Below are positions 9,987 to 21,024 of a stretch of DNA of 64,000 nucleotides, piece by piece. The stretch's first letter is position 1; each line of letters begins with the position of its first letter. Under the pieces are notes generated by a model that was not told where the DNA came from, did not search any database, and saw nothing but the letters and a program-made list of their open reading frames with translations. The position numbers were made by a program, and so were the translations under genes. Source of the stretch: AP-15 sp963799085 (lineage in GTDB: Bacteria; Pseudomonadota; Alphaproteobacteria; ATCC43930; CGMCC-115725); NCBI GenBank assembly GCA_963799085.1, contig CAWCWA010000006.1, positions 62,001 through 126,000 on the forward strand, read 5' to 3'.

Positions 9987-10300
9987 CTGGAATTGTCTTC
10001 CACCCAGAGGCAGAACAGGAATTGACGGAGGCAGCCAGATTTTACGAAGCTCGCGCCACTGGTCTGGGTGACGATTTAATCCGCGAAGTGGAGCATGCGC
10101 TGGCGCAAATCAGCGCCAATCCGGAAGCCGGGACTCCGATTGCGGGGGCGATCAGGCGCCGGCTCGTCCGACGGTTCCCGTTTGCGATATTGTACCAAGC
10201 CGGGACCGAAAATGTCCTGGTTGTCGCGCTGATGCATCTGCGTCGTCGTCCGGGCTATTGGCGAGAGCGGATGCGAGACGTTGCCAGGTCAGCCTGTTAG
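9983..10300 (+). CDS. Type II toxin of the RelE/ParE superfamily
   Basis: A 105-residue protein with the ParE fold pattern: FHPEAEQELTEAARFYEARATGLGDDL at the N-terminus, GTPIAGAIRRRLVRRFPFAILY in the middle and VLVVALMHLRRRPGYWRER at the C-terminus. It starts at GTG 9983, overlapping the antitoxin stop by four bases. The order (antitoxin first, overlapping toxin) is canonical. The toxin stop lies only 10 bp before the next acyl-CoA dehydrogenase, so the pair is embedded in a metabolic transcription unit. Confidence 0.85.
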   Translation: MTGIVFHPEAEQELTEAARFYEARATGLGDDLIREVEHALAQISANPEAGTPIAGAIRRRLVRRFPFAILYQAGTENVLVVALMHLRRRPGYWRERMRDVARSAC

Positions 10301-10310
10301 GGAGTTCGTT

Positions 10311-11517
<1,207 letters not shown>

Positions 11518-11534
11518 CCGAGGCGGGGCGGGCG

Positions 11535-12683
11535 ATGGATTTCGATCTGAGTGAAGAGCAGCGGCTCCTCAAGGAAAGCCTCGATCGGCTGGTGAACGAC
11601 CGCTACGCCTTCGAGCAGCGCCGGACCTATGCGCAAGGCCCCGAGGGCTGGAGCCGCGAATTGTGGGCGCAATATGCGGAGCTCGGGCTCCTCGGCCTGC
11701 CGTTTGCCGAGCGCTTCGGCGGCTCCGACGGCGGCCCGGTCGAGACCATGATCGCGATGGAGGCGTTCGGCGGCGCGCTGGCGCTCGAACCCTATCTGGC
11801 GACGGTGGTGCTGGGCGGCGGCTTCCTGCGCCACGGCGGCAGCGAGGCGCAATGCGCCGACCTCGTCCCGAAGATCGCGGCCGGCGAATTGACGCTCGCT
11901 TTCGCCCAGACCGAGCGGCATTCGCGCTGGAACCTCGCCGACGTCTCGACCCGGGCGCGGCGCGACGGCGCCACCTACGTTCTCGACGGCGAGAAGGGCG
12001 TGGTGCTGCACGGCGACAGCGCCGACCGGCTCGTCGTCACGGCGCGGCTTGGCGGCGGCCAACGCGACCGCGATGGGATCGGCGTCTTCCTCGTCGACGC
12101 CGGCGCCGAGGGAGTTGGGCGGCGTGGCTATCCGACCCAGGACGGGCTGCGCGCCGCCGAGATCACGCTCAACGGCGTTCGCATCGGGCCGGAAGCCGTA
12201 TTGGGCGAGCCAGGCGGCGGCCTGCCGCTCGTCGAGCGCGTCGTCGACGAGGCGCTCGCCGCACTTTGCGCCGAGGCGGTGGGCGGCATGGCGGCGATGC
12301 ACGAACTGACCGTCGATTACCTCAAGACGCGCAAGCAATTCGGCCGCGAGATCGGCAGTTTTCAGGTATTGCAGCACCGCGCCGTCGACATGCTCGTGGC
12401 GCTCGAACAGGCGCGCAGCATGGCGATGTTCGCGACGATGATGGCGGGCGAGGAAAACGCCGCCGAGCGGCGCAACGCATTGTCGGCGGCCAAGGTGCAG
12501 ATCGGGCGCTCGGGCAAGTTCGTCGGCCAGCAGGCGGTCCAGCTGCATGGCGGCATCGGCATGACGATGGAGTACAAGGTCGGCCATTATTTCAAGCGGA
12601 TGACGATGATCGACACGACCTTCGGCGACGCCGACCATCATCTGCGCGAACTCGCCCGCCGCGGCATCCGCGCCGCCGCTTGA
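11535..12683 (+). CDS. Acyl-CoA dehydrogenase family protein (second of a pair)
   Basis: A 382-residue acyl-CoA dehydrogenase starting at ATG 11535, 17 bp after the previous gene. It has MDFDLSEEQRLLKESLDRLV, a central AFAQTERHSRWNLADVSTRA instead of the usual T-E-P-x-x-G-S-D signature, TRKQFGREIGSFQVLQHRAVD and QLHGGIGMTMEYKVGHYFKR. Paired dissimilar acyl-CoA dehydrogenases of this kind often form heteromers acting on steroid or other side-chain CoA esters in actinobacteria and proteobacteria. Whether this pair does so is inference. Confidence 0.88.
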   Translation: MDFDLSEEQRLLKESLDRLVNDRYAFEQRRTYAQGPEGWSRELWAQYAELGLLGLPFAERFGGSDGGPVETMIAMEAFGGALALEPYLATVVLGGGFLRHGGSEAQCADLVPKIAAGELTLAFAQTERHSRWNLADVSTRARRDGATYVLDGEKGVVLHGDSADRLVVTARLGGGQRDRDGIGVFLVDAGAEGVGRRGYPTQDGLRAAEITLNGVRIGPEAVLGEPGGGLPLVERVVDEALAALCAEAVGGMAAMHELTVDYLKTRKQFGREIGSFQVLQHRAVDMLVALEQARSMAMFATMMAGEENAAERRNALSAAKVQIGRSGKFVGQQAVQLHGGIGMTMEYKVGHYFKRMTMIDTTFGDADHHLRELARRGIRAAA

Positions 12684-12712
12684 GACGGGCGGCGCGGGCG
12701 GTCGCCGGCGCG

Positions 12713-13114
12713 ATGATCGTCACCTGCCCCGTTTGCCGCACGCGCTATCGCGTCGCCGAGCCGGAACTCGACCGGCCCGCCGGACGCCGGGTACGGTGCG
12801 TCGCCTGCGGCCACGTCTGGTCGCACGCCCCGCCGGCGAGAGAGCCTTTGCCGCCGCCGGCAGTGCCGCGCATCGAACCGCCGCTCGGCATGCCGCCGCG
12901 CCCGGCCGGCGTAACCCTCGCGACGCCGCCGCGCTCGGCCGTCGTCGCGCCGCCGGCGCCGCGCCGCCGGCAATGGGTGGCGGCCGCGGCTGTGGTCATG
13001 ATCATGCTCGTCGTCCTCGCCGCCCTGATCGCGGTCATCGCCCGCGAGGAGATTGCCGCCGCATGGCCGCCAGCGGCGCAGTTTTTCGCCTGGATTGGGT
13101 TGACGGCGCGTTAG
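12713..13114 (+). CDS. MJ0042-type zinc-ribbon protein with a single membrane segment
   Basis: A 133-residue protein. The N-terminus is an MJ0042 zinc finger (CPVCRTRYRV, then VRCVACGHVW). A proline-rich linker covers ~residues 45-85 and a strong membrane helix (WVAAAAVVMIMLVVLAALIAVIA, residues ~88-110) precedes a short tail. Such proteins are common in alphaproteobacteria and have no settled function. It starts 29 bp after the acyl-CoA dehydrogenase. Confidence 0.75.
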   Translation: MIVTCPVCRTRYRVAEPELDRPAGRRVRCVACGHVWSHAPPAREPLPPPAVPRIEPPLGMPPRPAGVTLATPPRSAVVAPPAPRRRQWVAAAAVVMIMLVVLAALIAVIAREEIAAAWPPAAQFFAWIGLTAR

Positions 13115-13144
13115 CGATCCCGGTTCGGATTGAGGGGAGGCGGC

Positions 13145-14276
13145 ATGGCCGAGGGCAGCTCGCGGCAGCGCTACCAGGAGAACCTCCAGGGTGAGGTCGA
13201 CAGCGCCGCGCTCTACAGGACCCTGGCGCAGACCGAGAAGAACCCGCAGCTCGCCGGGATCTATTCGCGGCTCGCGGCGGTCGAGGAAGCCCACGCCGAA
13301 TTCTGGAAGCGCCAGCTTGCGTCTCTCGGCCAGCATGTGCCGCGGCTGCGCCCGGGCTTCCGCACCCGCGCACTCTCCTGGCTGGCGCGGCGGTTCGGCG
13401 CCGCCTTTGTCCTGCCGACGGTCAACACCCTCGAACAGATGGACAGCGGCAGCTATGCCGACACAGCCGGAGGCCGTCGCCGGTGGTTTGCCGGCGGCGG
13501 AGCGCTCGCATGCCCGGATCGTCTCGGCGCTCGCCTCGCCGGTGCCGGGCGGGCTCGGCGGCGCGGCGCTGGCGCGGCTCGAAGGCAGGCATCGCGGCAT
13601 GGGCGGCAATGCGCTGCGCGCCGCCGTGCTCGGCGCCAATGACGGGCTCGTCTCCAATCTGAGCCTGGTGATGGGAGTGGCCGGCGCCGATCTTGCCGCC
13701 CAGTCGATCCTCGTCACCGGCCTTGCCGGACTGCTCGCCGGCGCCTTCTCGATGGCGCTCGGCGAATGGCTTTCGGTCAACACCGCCCGCGAAGCAGCAC
13801 AGCGCCAGATCGCCACCGAAGCGGCCGAACTCGAGCAGGCCCCCGAGGAAGAAGAGCAGGAACTGGCGCTGATCTACGAGGCCAAGGGGCTCCCCGAGGA
13901 CCTCTCGCGCTCGCTCGCCAAGGAGCTGATCGGCAACAAGAAGACCGCGCTCGATACGCTGGTGCGCGAGGAATTGGGGATCGATCCCGACGAGCTGGGC
14001 GGATCGGCCTGGACGGCCGCCGGAACCTCGTTCGCGCTCTTCGCGGTGGGCGCGATCTTTCCGGTGGCGCCCTATTTCACGCTCGTGGGACTGCCGGCGG
14101 TGATCGCGAGCTTGGCGGCGAGCGGCGTCGCCCTCTTCGCGATCGGCGCCGGAACCGTGCTCTTTACCGGTCGCGGTTTTTGGTTTTCCGGGCTGCGCCA
14201 ACTGGCGGTCGGCCTCGCCGCGGCCGGCGTCACTTTCGGCGTCGGCCGGCTGATCGGCGTCGCCGTCGCCGGCTGA
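13145..14276 (+). CDS. mbfA: Membrane-bound ferritin with VIT1/CCC1 transporter domain, MbfA-like (one frameshift)
   Basis: About 377 residues after repair, in two parts. Residues ~1-110 are a ferritin-like/erythrin domain with YQENLQGEVDSAALYRTLAQTE and VEEAHAEFWKRQL, giving the E...ExxH metal ligands. The rest is a VIT1/CCC1 iron/manganese transporter (AAVLGANDGLVSNLSLVMGV, GAFSMALGEWLSV, several membrane helices). This is the architecture of MbfA, which exports iron in Bradyrhizobium and Agrobacterium. The start is ATG 13145 with GGGGAGG just upstream. One extra base near 13460-13490 breaks the frame between the domains. Confidence 0.85.
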
Positions 14277-14284
14277 CCGCGACT

Positions 14285-14980
14285 TCAGTGCCGGCGGGCG
14301 ATGAACTCCGCGCGGGCCAGCCGGCGCTGCAGCGAGAGGCGCTGCGACACCGAGAGCGGCCGGCCCGGGCCGCCGACGATCGAGCCGCCGCGTCCGGCGA
14401 TCCGCAGCGGGCTGCCGTCGAACAGCAAGAGATTGTCGAGGCCGCCCTCGTCGAGCGTCCAGTTGCGCACCGGCCCGGTGTCGATATGGATGAAGCCCGA
14501 ATGCGGGTACCAGCCGACCCCGCCGCGCTGCATGCCGCGCGCCGCGGCCATCGCCTCGGCGAGCCTGGAGCCGATATGCACGTCGAGCGCGCGGCCGTAG
14601 ATGTGCTGGCTGTTCTCGGCCACGCCGAAGGTCGTGCGCATCAGCATCTCGTTCGTTTCGCGCGTGCGGTAGGCCGAGAGGATCGTGGCGCTCGTCTCGC
14701 CGACCGAGGCCAGCATGTCGGCGAGAAAATCGAGGACGCCGACATCAATCTGCGTCTTTTCGCCGGAATGAAAATCACGCAGGAACACGTTGAGCTCGTC
14801 GATCACGCGGCCGATCGGCCCCTTGTCGTCGCGGTAGGCGCCATCGAATTTCTCGCCGGTATGCGCATTGACGAGGCGCAGGCGGCGCGGTTCGGGAGGC
14901 CGCACGACCGCCCGCGCAAATGCCGGCCACGCCGCCGCTCCGGCCGCAGCCAAAGCAAGAAAATGCCGTCGGCCGATCAT
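14285..14980 (-). CDS. DUF882 / YcbK-like murein endopeptidase-fold protein
   Basis: A 231-residue exported protein. The twin-arginine-like start MIGRRHFLALAAAGAAAWP is followed by a peptidase M15-type domain with SAYRTRETNEML, SQHIYGRALDVHI (His and Asp ligands) and GWYPHSGFIHIDTG (His-x-Asp). These are the zinc-ligand positions of the MepK/YcbK family, which cleaves meso-DAP crosslinks in peptidoglycan. It is convergent with the MbfA gene, 8 bp away. Confidence 0.85.
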   Translation of the reverse strand: MIGRRHFLALAAAGAAAWPAFARAVVRPPEPRRLRLVNAHTGEKFDGAYRDDKGPIGRVIDELNVFLRDFHSGEKTQIDVGVLDFLADMLASVGETSATILSAYRTRETNEMLMRTTFGVAENSQHIYGRALDVHIGSRLAEAMAAARGMQRGGVGWYPHSGFIHIDTGPVRNWTLDEGGLDNLLLFDGSPLRIAGRGGSIVGGPGRPLSVSQRLSLQRRLARAEFIARRH

Positions 14981-15050
14981 ATCTTACAGGATAGTCCGAA
15001 TCGCAGCCGAAGGGAAGCCGCACCCCGCCGCCAAACTCTAAGCGACTGGA

Positions 15051-17553
15051 TCAAAAGCGTTTCAAGAGGCGGTCGATATAGTCAAGCTCGATTGTCGGGC
15101 GGAAGCGTTCGCCGGCGCGGCGGCGCAATTCATCGAGGATCTCGCGGGCCCGCTGCAAGGTATTCTGGTCCGGAATCTTAACATCACCTTGATCGTAGCT
15201 GCCGTTGTTCGACAGCGGCCGGCCGAGTGGATCGCGTTCGCTCCGGCTGCCCGACTGCCTGCTGTTCTTTCCCTGCTGGTCGTCGCCGGGTTGTCCGCAG
15301 GCCTCGCCGAGCCGGCGCTGCATCTGCTCGGCAAATTCGCGCGCCGCCTGCTGCAGCCGGTCGAGCGCATCGGTTTGCGGCGGGATCGCCTGGCCGGGCT
15401 CGCCGTTGCGCAACGCCTCGGTCGCATCGCGCATCGCCCGCTCGGCGCGGCCCAGCGGATCGGGAATTTCGCCGAGCCCGTCGCCCATCCGGCGCATCAT
15501 CTCGCCGAGCATATGGCGCAGCGCCTCCTGCTGTCCGGCCGCGTCGCCCATATCCACACCGTCCGGCTCGTCGCCGCCGCCCTGCTGCCCGCTCTGCCCC
15601 ATCTCGCCCGGCTGGCCCTGCTGTCCCGGCTGGCCTCGCTGGCCCTGCTGCCCTGGCTGGCCTTGTTGTCGCTGCTCGGCGCGGAAGCTGCGGTCGAGAA
15701 GTTGCTGCTGGCGCCGCATCATGTCCTGCATGCCGCGCATCATCTGCTGCGCCTCGCTCGCGCCGCGCTGCATCTGCCCGGGCTGTGCGGTCCGCAGGTT
15801 TTCCAGCATGTTCTGCAATTGCGACAGCAGTTCGCGCGCCTGGTCGCGGGCGCCGTCGCGGGCGAGTTCGCGGGCCCGGTCGAGCATGCGCTGCAGATCG
15901 CGGCCGGTGATGATCTGCGACGGATCGACCGGCTGCTGCCCCTGCTCGGGATTGCGCGCCATGTTCTCGGCAAGCGACCGCAGATAGCGGTCGAGCGCCT
16001 GCTGCAATTCGCGCATCAGCCGGTCGATTTCGGCGTCGGGCGCGTTCTTGGCCAGCGCGTCCTGCAATTCCTGCTGCAATCGCCGCAATTCGCGCTCCGC
16101 CATCGACATCCGCCCGTCCTCGATGCGCAGTGCCGTGTCCCACAGCAGCTGCTCGACCTCGGCGACGGACGCGGCATCGGTATTCAGCCGCAGGCGCTGT
16201 TCGGCCACACTGAGCCCGAGATAGGCGACGGCATCGTCGCGGTAGAGCTGCGGCCGCTCGCGCAGATCGGCCGAGGATCTCGGCGACCGCCACTCGCGAG
16301 GCCGGGTCTTTGACCAGTTCCTTGCGCTGGTCGATGATCGCCCGCGCTACCGGATGGGTGAACTCGCGCTCCGGCAGGGTCATCCGGACCGGCTCGCTGT
16401 CGCCGGTCTGGCCGAGCGCATCGCTGGCGACGAGCCGGATCTCGACCGGCAGGCCGGCCCAGGGATGCGGCGACAGATCGTGGTAGCTCGTCGCCTCAGC
16501 CTCTTTGAGGTGCAGCCCGGGGAGCGGCAACGGCAGTTCGATCGTCTCGTCGGTCTTGCCGTCCGGGCGCCGGATCACCGCCTTGACGTTCTCGACCCCG
16601 TAATCGTCCTCGGTCTTATAGTCGAGCCGCAATACGGCGCGGGCGGTCCCTTCGGGCGGTCTGGCGAAAGCGACGGTCGGCGGATTGTCGGGCACGATCT
16701 CGATCGCCCAATTGCCGAGCGAGGCGCCGTCCTGCGTCACCTTGAGCCGCTTGCCGGCGGTCAGGGACGTCGAAATCTGGAAGTTCTTCTTGTCGACTGC
16801 GGTGAAGTCGCGCGGCTGGCCGTCGATGACGAGGCGCGGCAGGCCGTCGCCGTCATGCACCTGGGCTAACAGCACGCTCCCGGTCGGGACCCGGATCGTC
16901 TCCTTCATGTCGGGCTTCAGGAATTGCGGCGCCAACCCGGTGTATTCGGGCGGCGTCACCCAGATGTCGAGGCTGGCCGCGATGGCGCCCGACCCGCCGC
17001 CGAGGCTCGGGTCACCGCCCGCGTCAGGCGCTCGCGCCAATCGCCGCCGGCGTCGATGACCGCCAGCAGCAGGAGCATGGCCAGCACCGCCCGCAGCCCC
17101 CAGGGATCGCGCGCGGCGAGCCCGGCGACCGGCCATCCGATCCGCAGCCGGCGCGCCGCCGCCATGCATCCGCTGGCGATGGGCCTCCCACAATTTCGCC
17201 GCCTGCGGGTCGAGATAGCCGCTGGGTTTGTCGTCGAGCGTCTGCAGCGGACGGTGGGCGAGCCCGCTCGCCCGTTCGATGCGGCGGCGGGCGGCGGCGT
17301 AATCGGGTCGCCGCACGCTGCGGCAGGCGATCGCGACGGCGGCAGCGATGCCCGCGCCGAGGAGCAACAGGGCCGCCGCGTGCACCCCGCCCGGCAACAA
17401 GGGCAAGAGGTCGAAGAGCGCCAGGATCAAAAAGACGGCCACGAGCGCCACGGCCGGCCAGCAGGCGGGCCACACCCGTTCCCAGAACAGCGCCGCGCCG
17501 GCGAGCCGGAGCCGCATCGCCATCAGGAGGCCGCGGGCCGATCGCTCGCTCAT
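15051..17553 (-). CDS. TIGR02302 / DUF4175 family membrane protein (three frameshifts)
   Basis: A large alphaproteobacterial protein, ~834 residues after repair, of unknown function. The N-terminus has two to three membrane helices, then a region RPLQTLDDKPSGYLDPQAAK typical of the family. A long periplasmic-type beta domain follows (LDIWVTPPEYTGLAPQFLKP). The C-terminal half is a glutamine-rich coiled coil with a collagen-like GQPGQQG tract. Frame breaks lie near 17165 (+1), 17000 (a base seems missing) and 16275 (+1). It ends DYIDRLLKRF. The start ATG overlaps the lysA stop (ATGA), so it is the last gene of the argH-lptM-lysA chain, as in other Rhodospirillales. Confidence 0.85.
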
Positions 17554-18873
17554 GATTCACCTCGCTGACGCGCGTTGCCCGCCGACGGGTCGGAGAGCCA
17601 CGGCGGGATCGTATCCAAGGACAGCATCGCTTCATAGCTTTGCCGCGCCCGGATCACGGCAAAGCGATCACCGGCGACCAGAACTTCCGGCACGAGCGGG
17701 CGGCTGTTGTAGGTCGAGCTCATGACCGCGCCATAGGCTCCCGCTGTCTCGAAAGCGACCAGATCGCCCTCGCCGAGCGGAACCAGGTCCCGTATTTTGC
17801 TGTCGCCGTCGCCGGTGAACGTATCAGTGCTCTCGCAGACCGGCCCGACGACGATCGCGGGACCCGGCAGCGCATTCTTTCCGGGCTCCCGTACCGGGAC
17901 GATCCCGTGAAACGCCTTGTACAGGGCGGGCCGGATCAAATCGTTCATCGCCGCATCGACGATGACGACCGAGTGGTCGGGTCCGTCCTTTACGTACTCG
18001 ACGCTCGCGACCAGCACGCCGCCGGCGCCGACCAGGAAACGCCCCGGCTCGAACGCCAGCGCCAGGTCGAGACGGCCGAAGATTTCGCAGACGCAGGCGG
18101 CGTATTCCTGCCGGGCTGACGACCGGGTCGCTCTTGCCGTAGGGGACCGTCAGACCGCCGCCGACATCGAGCCGGCGCACCGCGAGCCCTGCGGCGCGCA
18201 ACTCGCGGACCAGCTCGGCGAGGCGGACGAATGCCGTTCGGCTGGGACCGAGGTCCTCGATCTTGGAACCGATATGGACCGCGAGCCCGGCCGGCTCGAT
18301 GCCCGGCAGATCGGCGGCAAGGCGATAGGCGGCGGCGATGTCCTCGCGGGCGATGCCGAACTTGTCGCCCTTGCGGCCGGTCGAGATGCCGTCATGGCTG
18401 CCGGCATCGACATCGGGGTTGACCCGGATCGCGACGCGAGCGAGCTTGCCGGCCGCAGTCGCGATCTCGCTGAGCCGGCGCAATTCGGGGAACGACTCGA
18501 CATTGATCTGGTGGATGTCGGCGGCTAGCGCGTAGCCGAGCTCGGCGCGCGTCTTGCCGACGCCGGAAAACACGATCCTCGCGGCCGGGATGCCGGCCGC
18601 GAGCGCGCGGCGCAACTCACCCTCCGACACAACGTCGGCGCCCGCGCCGAGCCTGGCGAATAGACGCAGCACGGCCAGGTTGGAGTTGGCCTTGACCGCA
18701 TAGCAGATCAGCGGGTCGAGCGAGGCCAGGGCGTCCGCCAGGGCGCGGTATTGGGCGGTGAACGAGGCGGTCGAATAGAGATAGAATGGTGTGCCGACCG
18801 CGTCGGCGATCCGCCGGATCGGAACGGCTTCGGCGTGGAGCTCGCCGTCGCGATAGGCGAAGGCGTCACTCAC
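17550..18873 (-). CDS. lysA: Diaminopimelate decarboxylase (one frameshift)
   Basis: PLP enzyme making lysine from meso-diaminopimelate, ~440 residues after repair. It carries CYAVKANSNLAVL (PLP lysine), HIGSKIEDL, the DVGGGL glycine loop, and in the second half GPVCESTDTF (catalytic Cys-Glu-Ser) and ETAGAYGAVMSSTYN. The frame breaks near 18110: removing one G joins GKSDPVVSPA to EYAACVCEIFGRLDLALAFE. The start ATG 18873 overlaps the 3' end of lptM. The downstream TIGR02302 gene overlaps its stop. Confidence 0.95.
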
Positions 18874-19009
18874 GGGGATAGGGTCGCGGATAGGTGTTGG
18901 GTACGCCCGGCGGCGGCACCGGGTCGTTTTTCTTGCCGCAGCCGGCGAGCGCCAGCGCGAGCGACAGGAGCGCGAGGCAAGCGAAGGCTCGGCACGGGCG
19001 GCCGATCAC
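18866..19009 (-). CDS. lptM: LPS translocon maturation chaperone LptM-like lipoprotein
   Basis: A 47-residue lipoprotein starting at GTG 19009, whose GTGA overlaps the argH stop. The signal peptide (CLALLSLALALAGC) ends in a lipobox AGC followed by GKKNDPVPPPG. This matches the small LptM/YifL lipoproteins that sit between argH and lysA in many alphaproteobacteria. In E. coli LptM assists LptD maturation in the outer membrane. Its size and position are exactly those expected. Confidence 0.85.
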   Translation of the reverse strand: MIGRPCRAFACLALLSLALALAGCGKKNDPVPPPGVPNTYPRPYPRE

Positions 19010-20433
19010 AGGAACCTTCGCCGCGCCTCGGCGATCGCGGCCCGCACCTGGTCGGGTGCCGTGCCGCCGAGACTGGCGCGGCTGGCGATCGAGCGCTCGA
19101 CGTCGAGCACGTCGAAGACGCCCGCCGTGACCGCGGGCTCGATCGCCTGCATGTCGGCAAGCGGCAGTTCGCGCCAGCGTGCAGCCGAGACGCTCGGCCC
19201 GCGCGACGATCCGTCCCGTCGCGTGATGCGCCTCGCGGAACGGCAGGCCGGCGACGCGGACGAGCCAGTCGGCGAGATCGGTCGCGGTCGAAAAGCCGCG
19301 CGCGGCGGCCTCGCGCATCCGGGCGCGATCGGGCTGCCATGTCGCGCACCATCCCGGCCGTCGCCGCCAGCGCCAATTCGAGCGCGTCGAACGCCTCGAA
19401 CACCGGAACCTTGTCCTCCTGCATGTCCTTGCCATAGGCGAGCGGCAGGCTCTTCATCACCGTCAGCAATGCAACAAGCGAACCGTTGAGACGGCCGGTC
19501 TTGGCGCGCACCAGTTCGGCCGCGTCCGGGTTGCGCTTTTGCGGCATGATCGAGCTGCCAGTGGTGAACGCGTCGCTGAGGGTGACAAACCCGAAACCCT
19601 CGCTGCACCAGAGCACGATCTCCTCGGCAAAGCGCGACAGATGGGCGCCGGCGATGGCGGCGGCGGCGAGAAATTCGAGCGCGAAATCGCGGTCGGAGAC
19701 GGCGTCGAGCGAATTCGCCATCGGCCGGTCGAAGCCGAGCGCCGCGGCGGTCTGTCGGCGATCGATCGGAAAGGACGTGCCGGCGAGCGCCGCGGCGCCC
19801 AAGCGGGCATTCGTTCAGCCGCCGCCGGCAGTCGGCGAGCCTCCCGCGGTCGCGCCCGAGCATCTCGACATAGGCCATCAGATGGTGGCCGAAAGTCACC
19901 GGCTGGGCGATCTGCAGATGCGTATAGCCGGGCATCGGGGTGGCGGCCTCGGCCTCGGCCCGGTCGATCAGCGCCTGCTGCAGGTCGCGCATCGCCTGGT
20001 CGAGCCGGTCGATCGCGCCGCGCAGCCACAGGCGGAAATCGGTCGCCACCTGGTCGTTGCGCGAACGCGCGGTATGGAGCCGGCCGGCGGTCGGGCCGAT
20101 CAGCTCGGCAAGCCGCGCCTCGACATTCATGTGGATGTCTTCGAGCGCCTCGCTGAAGGCAAAGGCACCGCTCTCGATTTCCGTCTCGATCCGGTCTAGA
20201 CCCGCGGCGACCGCCGCGCCATCTTCGGCCGAGATGATGTGCTGGGCGACAAGCATCGCGCAATGCGCCCTCGATCCGGCGATGTCCTCGGCGTAGAGGC
20301 GCTTGTCGAAGTCGATCGAGGCGTTGATCCGGCGCATAATCTCGGCCGGACCGCCGGCAAACCGGCCGCCCCATTGCGCGTTCGCCGGAGAGCTGCTGGC
20401 CGGCGCGTCATTCGGCTTTCCGGCCGCGGTCAT
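19006..20433 (-). CDS. argH: Argininosuccinate lyase (three frameshifts)
   Basis: Last step of arginine synthesis, about 475 residues after repair. WGGRFAGGPAEIMRRINASI is at the N-terminus, SRNDQVATDFRLWLR is the active-site region, and the fumarase/aspartase superfamily signature GSSIMPQKRNPD is intact. The frame is broken by one extra base at about 19800, 19330 and 19180. The last piece ELPLADMQAIEPAVTAGVF is back in the first frame. The start ATG 20433 is 27 bp from the divergent TlpA start. The stop overlaps lptM. Confidence 0.95.
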   Translation of the reverse strand: MTAAGKPNDAPASSSPANAQWGGRFAGGPAEIMRRINASIDFDKRLYAEDIAGSRAHCAMLVAQHIISAEDGAAVAAGLDRIETEIESGAFAFSEALEDIHMNVEARLAELIGPTAGRLHTARSRNDQVATDFRLWLRGAIDRLDQAMRDLQQALIDRAEAEAATPMPGYTHLQIAQPVTFGHHLMAYVEMLGRDRGRLADCRRRLNECPLGRRGARRHVLSDRSPTDRRGARLRPADGEFARRRLRPRFRARISRRRRHRRRPSVALCRGDRALVQRGFRVCHPQRRVHHWQLDHAAKAQPGRGRTGARQDRPSQRFACCIADGDEEPAARLWQGHAGGQGSGVRGVRRARIGAGGDGRDGARHGSPIAPGCARPPRAAFRPRPISPTGSSASPACRSARRITRRDGSSRGPSVSAARWRELPLADMQAIEPAVTAGVFDVLDVERSIASRASLGGTAPDQVRAAIAEARRRFL

Positions 20434-20460
20434 CCGCCGCCGCCATCGATGGAAGACGTC

Positions 20461-21024
20461 ATGAAAAGGGCCCGCGCCGTCCTTCTGCTCTTGCTCACTG
20501 CGCTTGTCGCACCCGCCGCGGCGGGCGAGCCCCCGCTCGGCTCCTTCGTTCCGTCGGAGACGCCGCAGCCGGCGCCCGAGATCGCCTTCAGCGACGGCGC
20601 CGGCAAGACATTTGACCTCTCCGATTTCGCCGGCAAAACCGTCCTCATCAACCTGTGGGCCACCTGGTGCGGCCCGTGCCTGCGCGAAATGCCCTCGCTC
20701 GAACGCCTGCAGCAGCATTTCGGCGACCGGCTCGCGGTCCTCGCCATATCCGAGGATCGCGGCGGCAGCAAGGCCGTAGACCCCTTCATCGCCAAGCTCG
20801 GCCTCAAATCGGTCAAGACCTTCCTCGACCCGAAGAGTGGGGTCGGCCGCGCCTTCAAGGTCGAAGGCCTGCCGACGAGCTTCCTGATCGACGGACAGGG
20901 GCGCGTCCTCGGCCGGGTCGACGGCGAGGCGGCATGGGACTTGCCCCGCATGCTGGCCGTAATCGAACCCTTTCTCGACGCCGGCGCGGTGATCAAGACC
21001 TCGGCGCCGCCAGGACGTCCCTGA
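20461..21024 (+). CDS. TlpA-family thiol:disulfide oxidoreductase
   Basis: A 187-residue exported thioredoxin-like protein. It has a signal peptide (RARAVLLLLLTALVAPAAA), the redox motif WCGPC within LINLWATWCGPCLREMPSLE, and the cis-proline region VEGLPTSFLIDGQGRV. It probably keeps cytochrome c or other periplasmic cysteines reduced, as TlpA does next to argH in other alphaproteobacteria. I chose ATG 20461 with GGAAG six bases upstream; an ATG at 20449 is possible. The 3' end overlaps the convergent esterase gene by 32 bp. Confidence 0.88.
   Translation: MKRARAVLLLLLTALVAPAAAGEPPLGSFVPSETPQPAPEIAFSDGAGKTFDLSDFAGKTVLINLWATWCGPCLREMPSLERLQQHFGDRLAVLAISEDRGGSKAVDPFIAKLGLKSVKTFLDPKSGVGRAFKVEGLPTSFLIDGQGRVLGRVDGEAAWDLPRMLAVIEPFLDAGAVIKTSAPPGRP

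Noticed and set aside
15600..15680. A short tandem DNA repeat or CRISPR-like array
   Set aside because: The repetition is at the protein level (Gly-Gln-Pro codons) inside the TIGR02302 gene, with no spacer-repeat structure.
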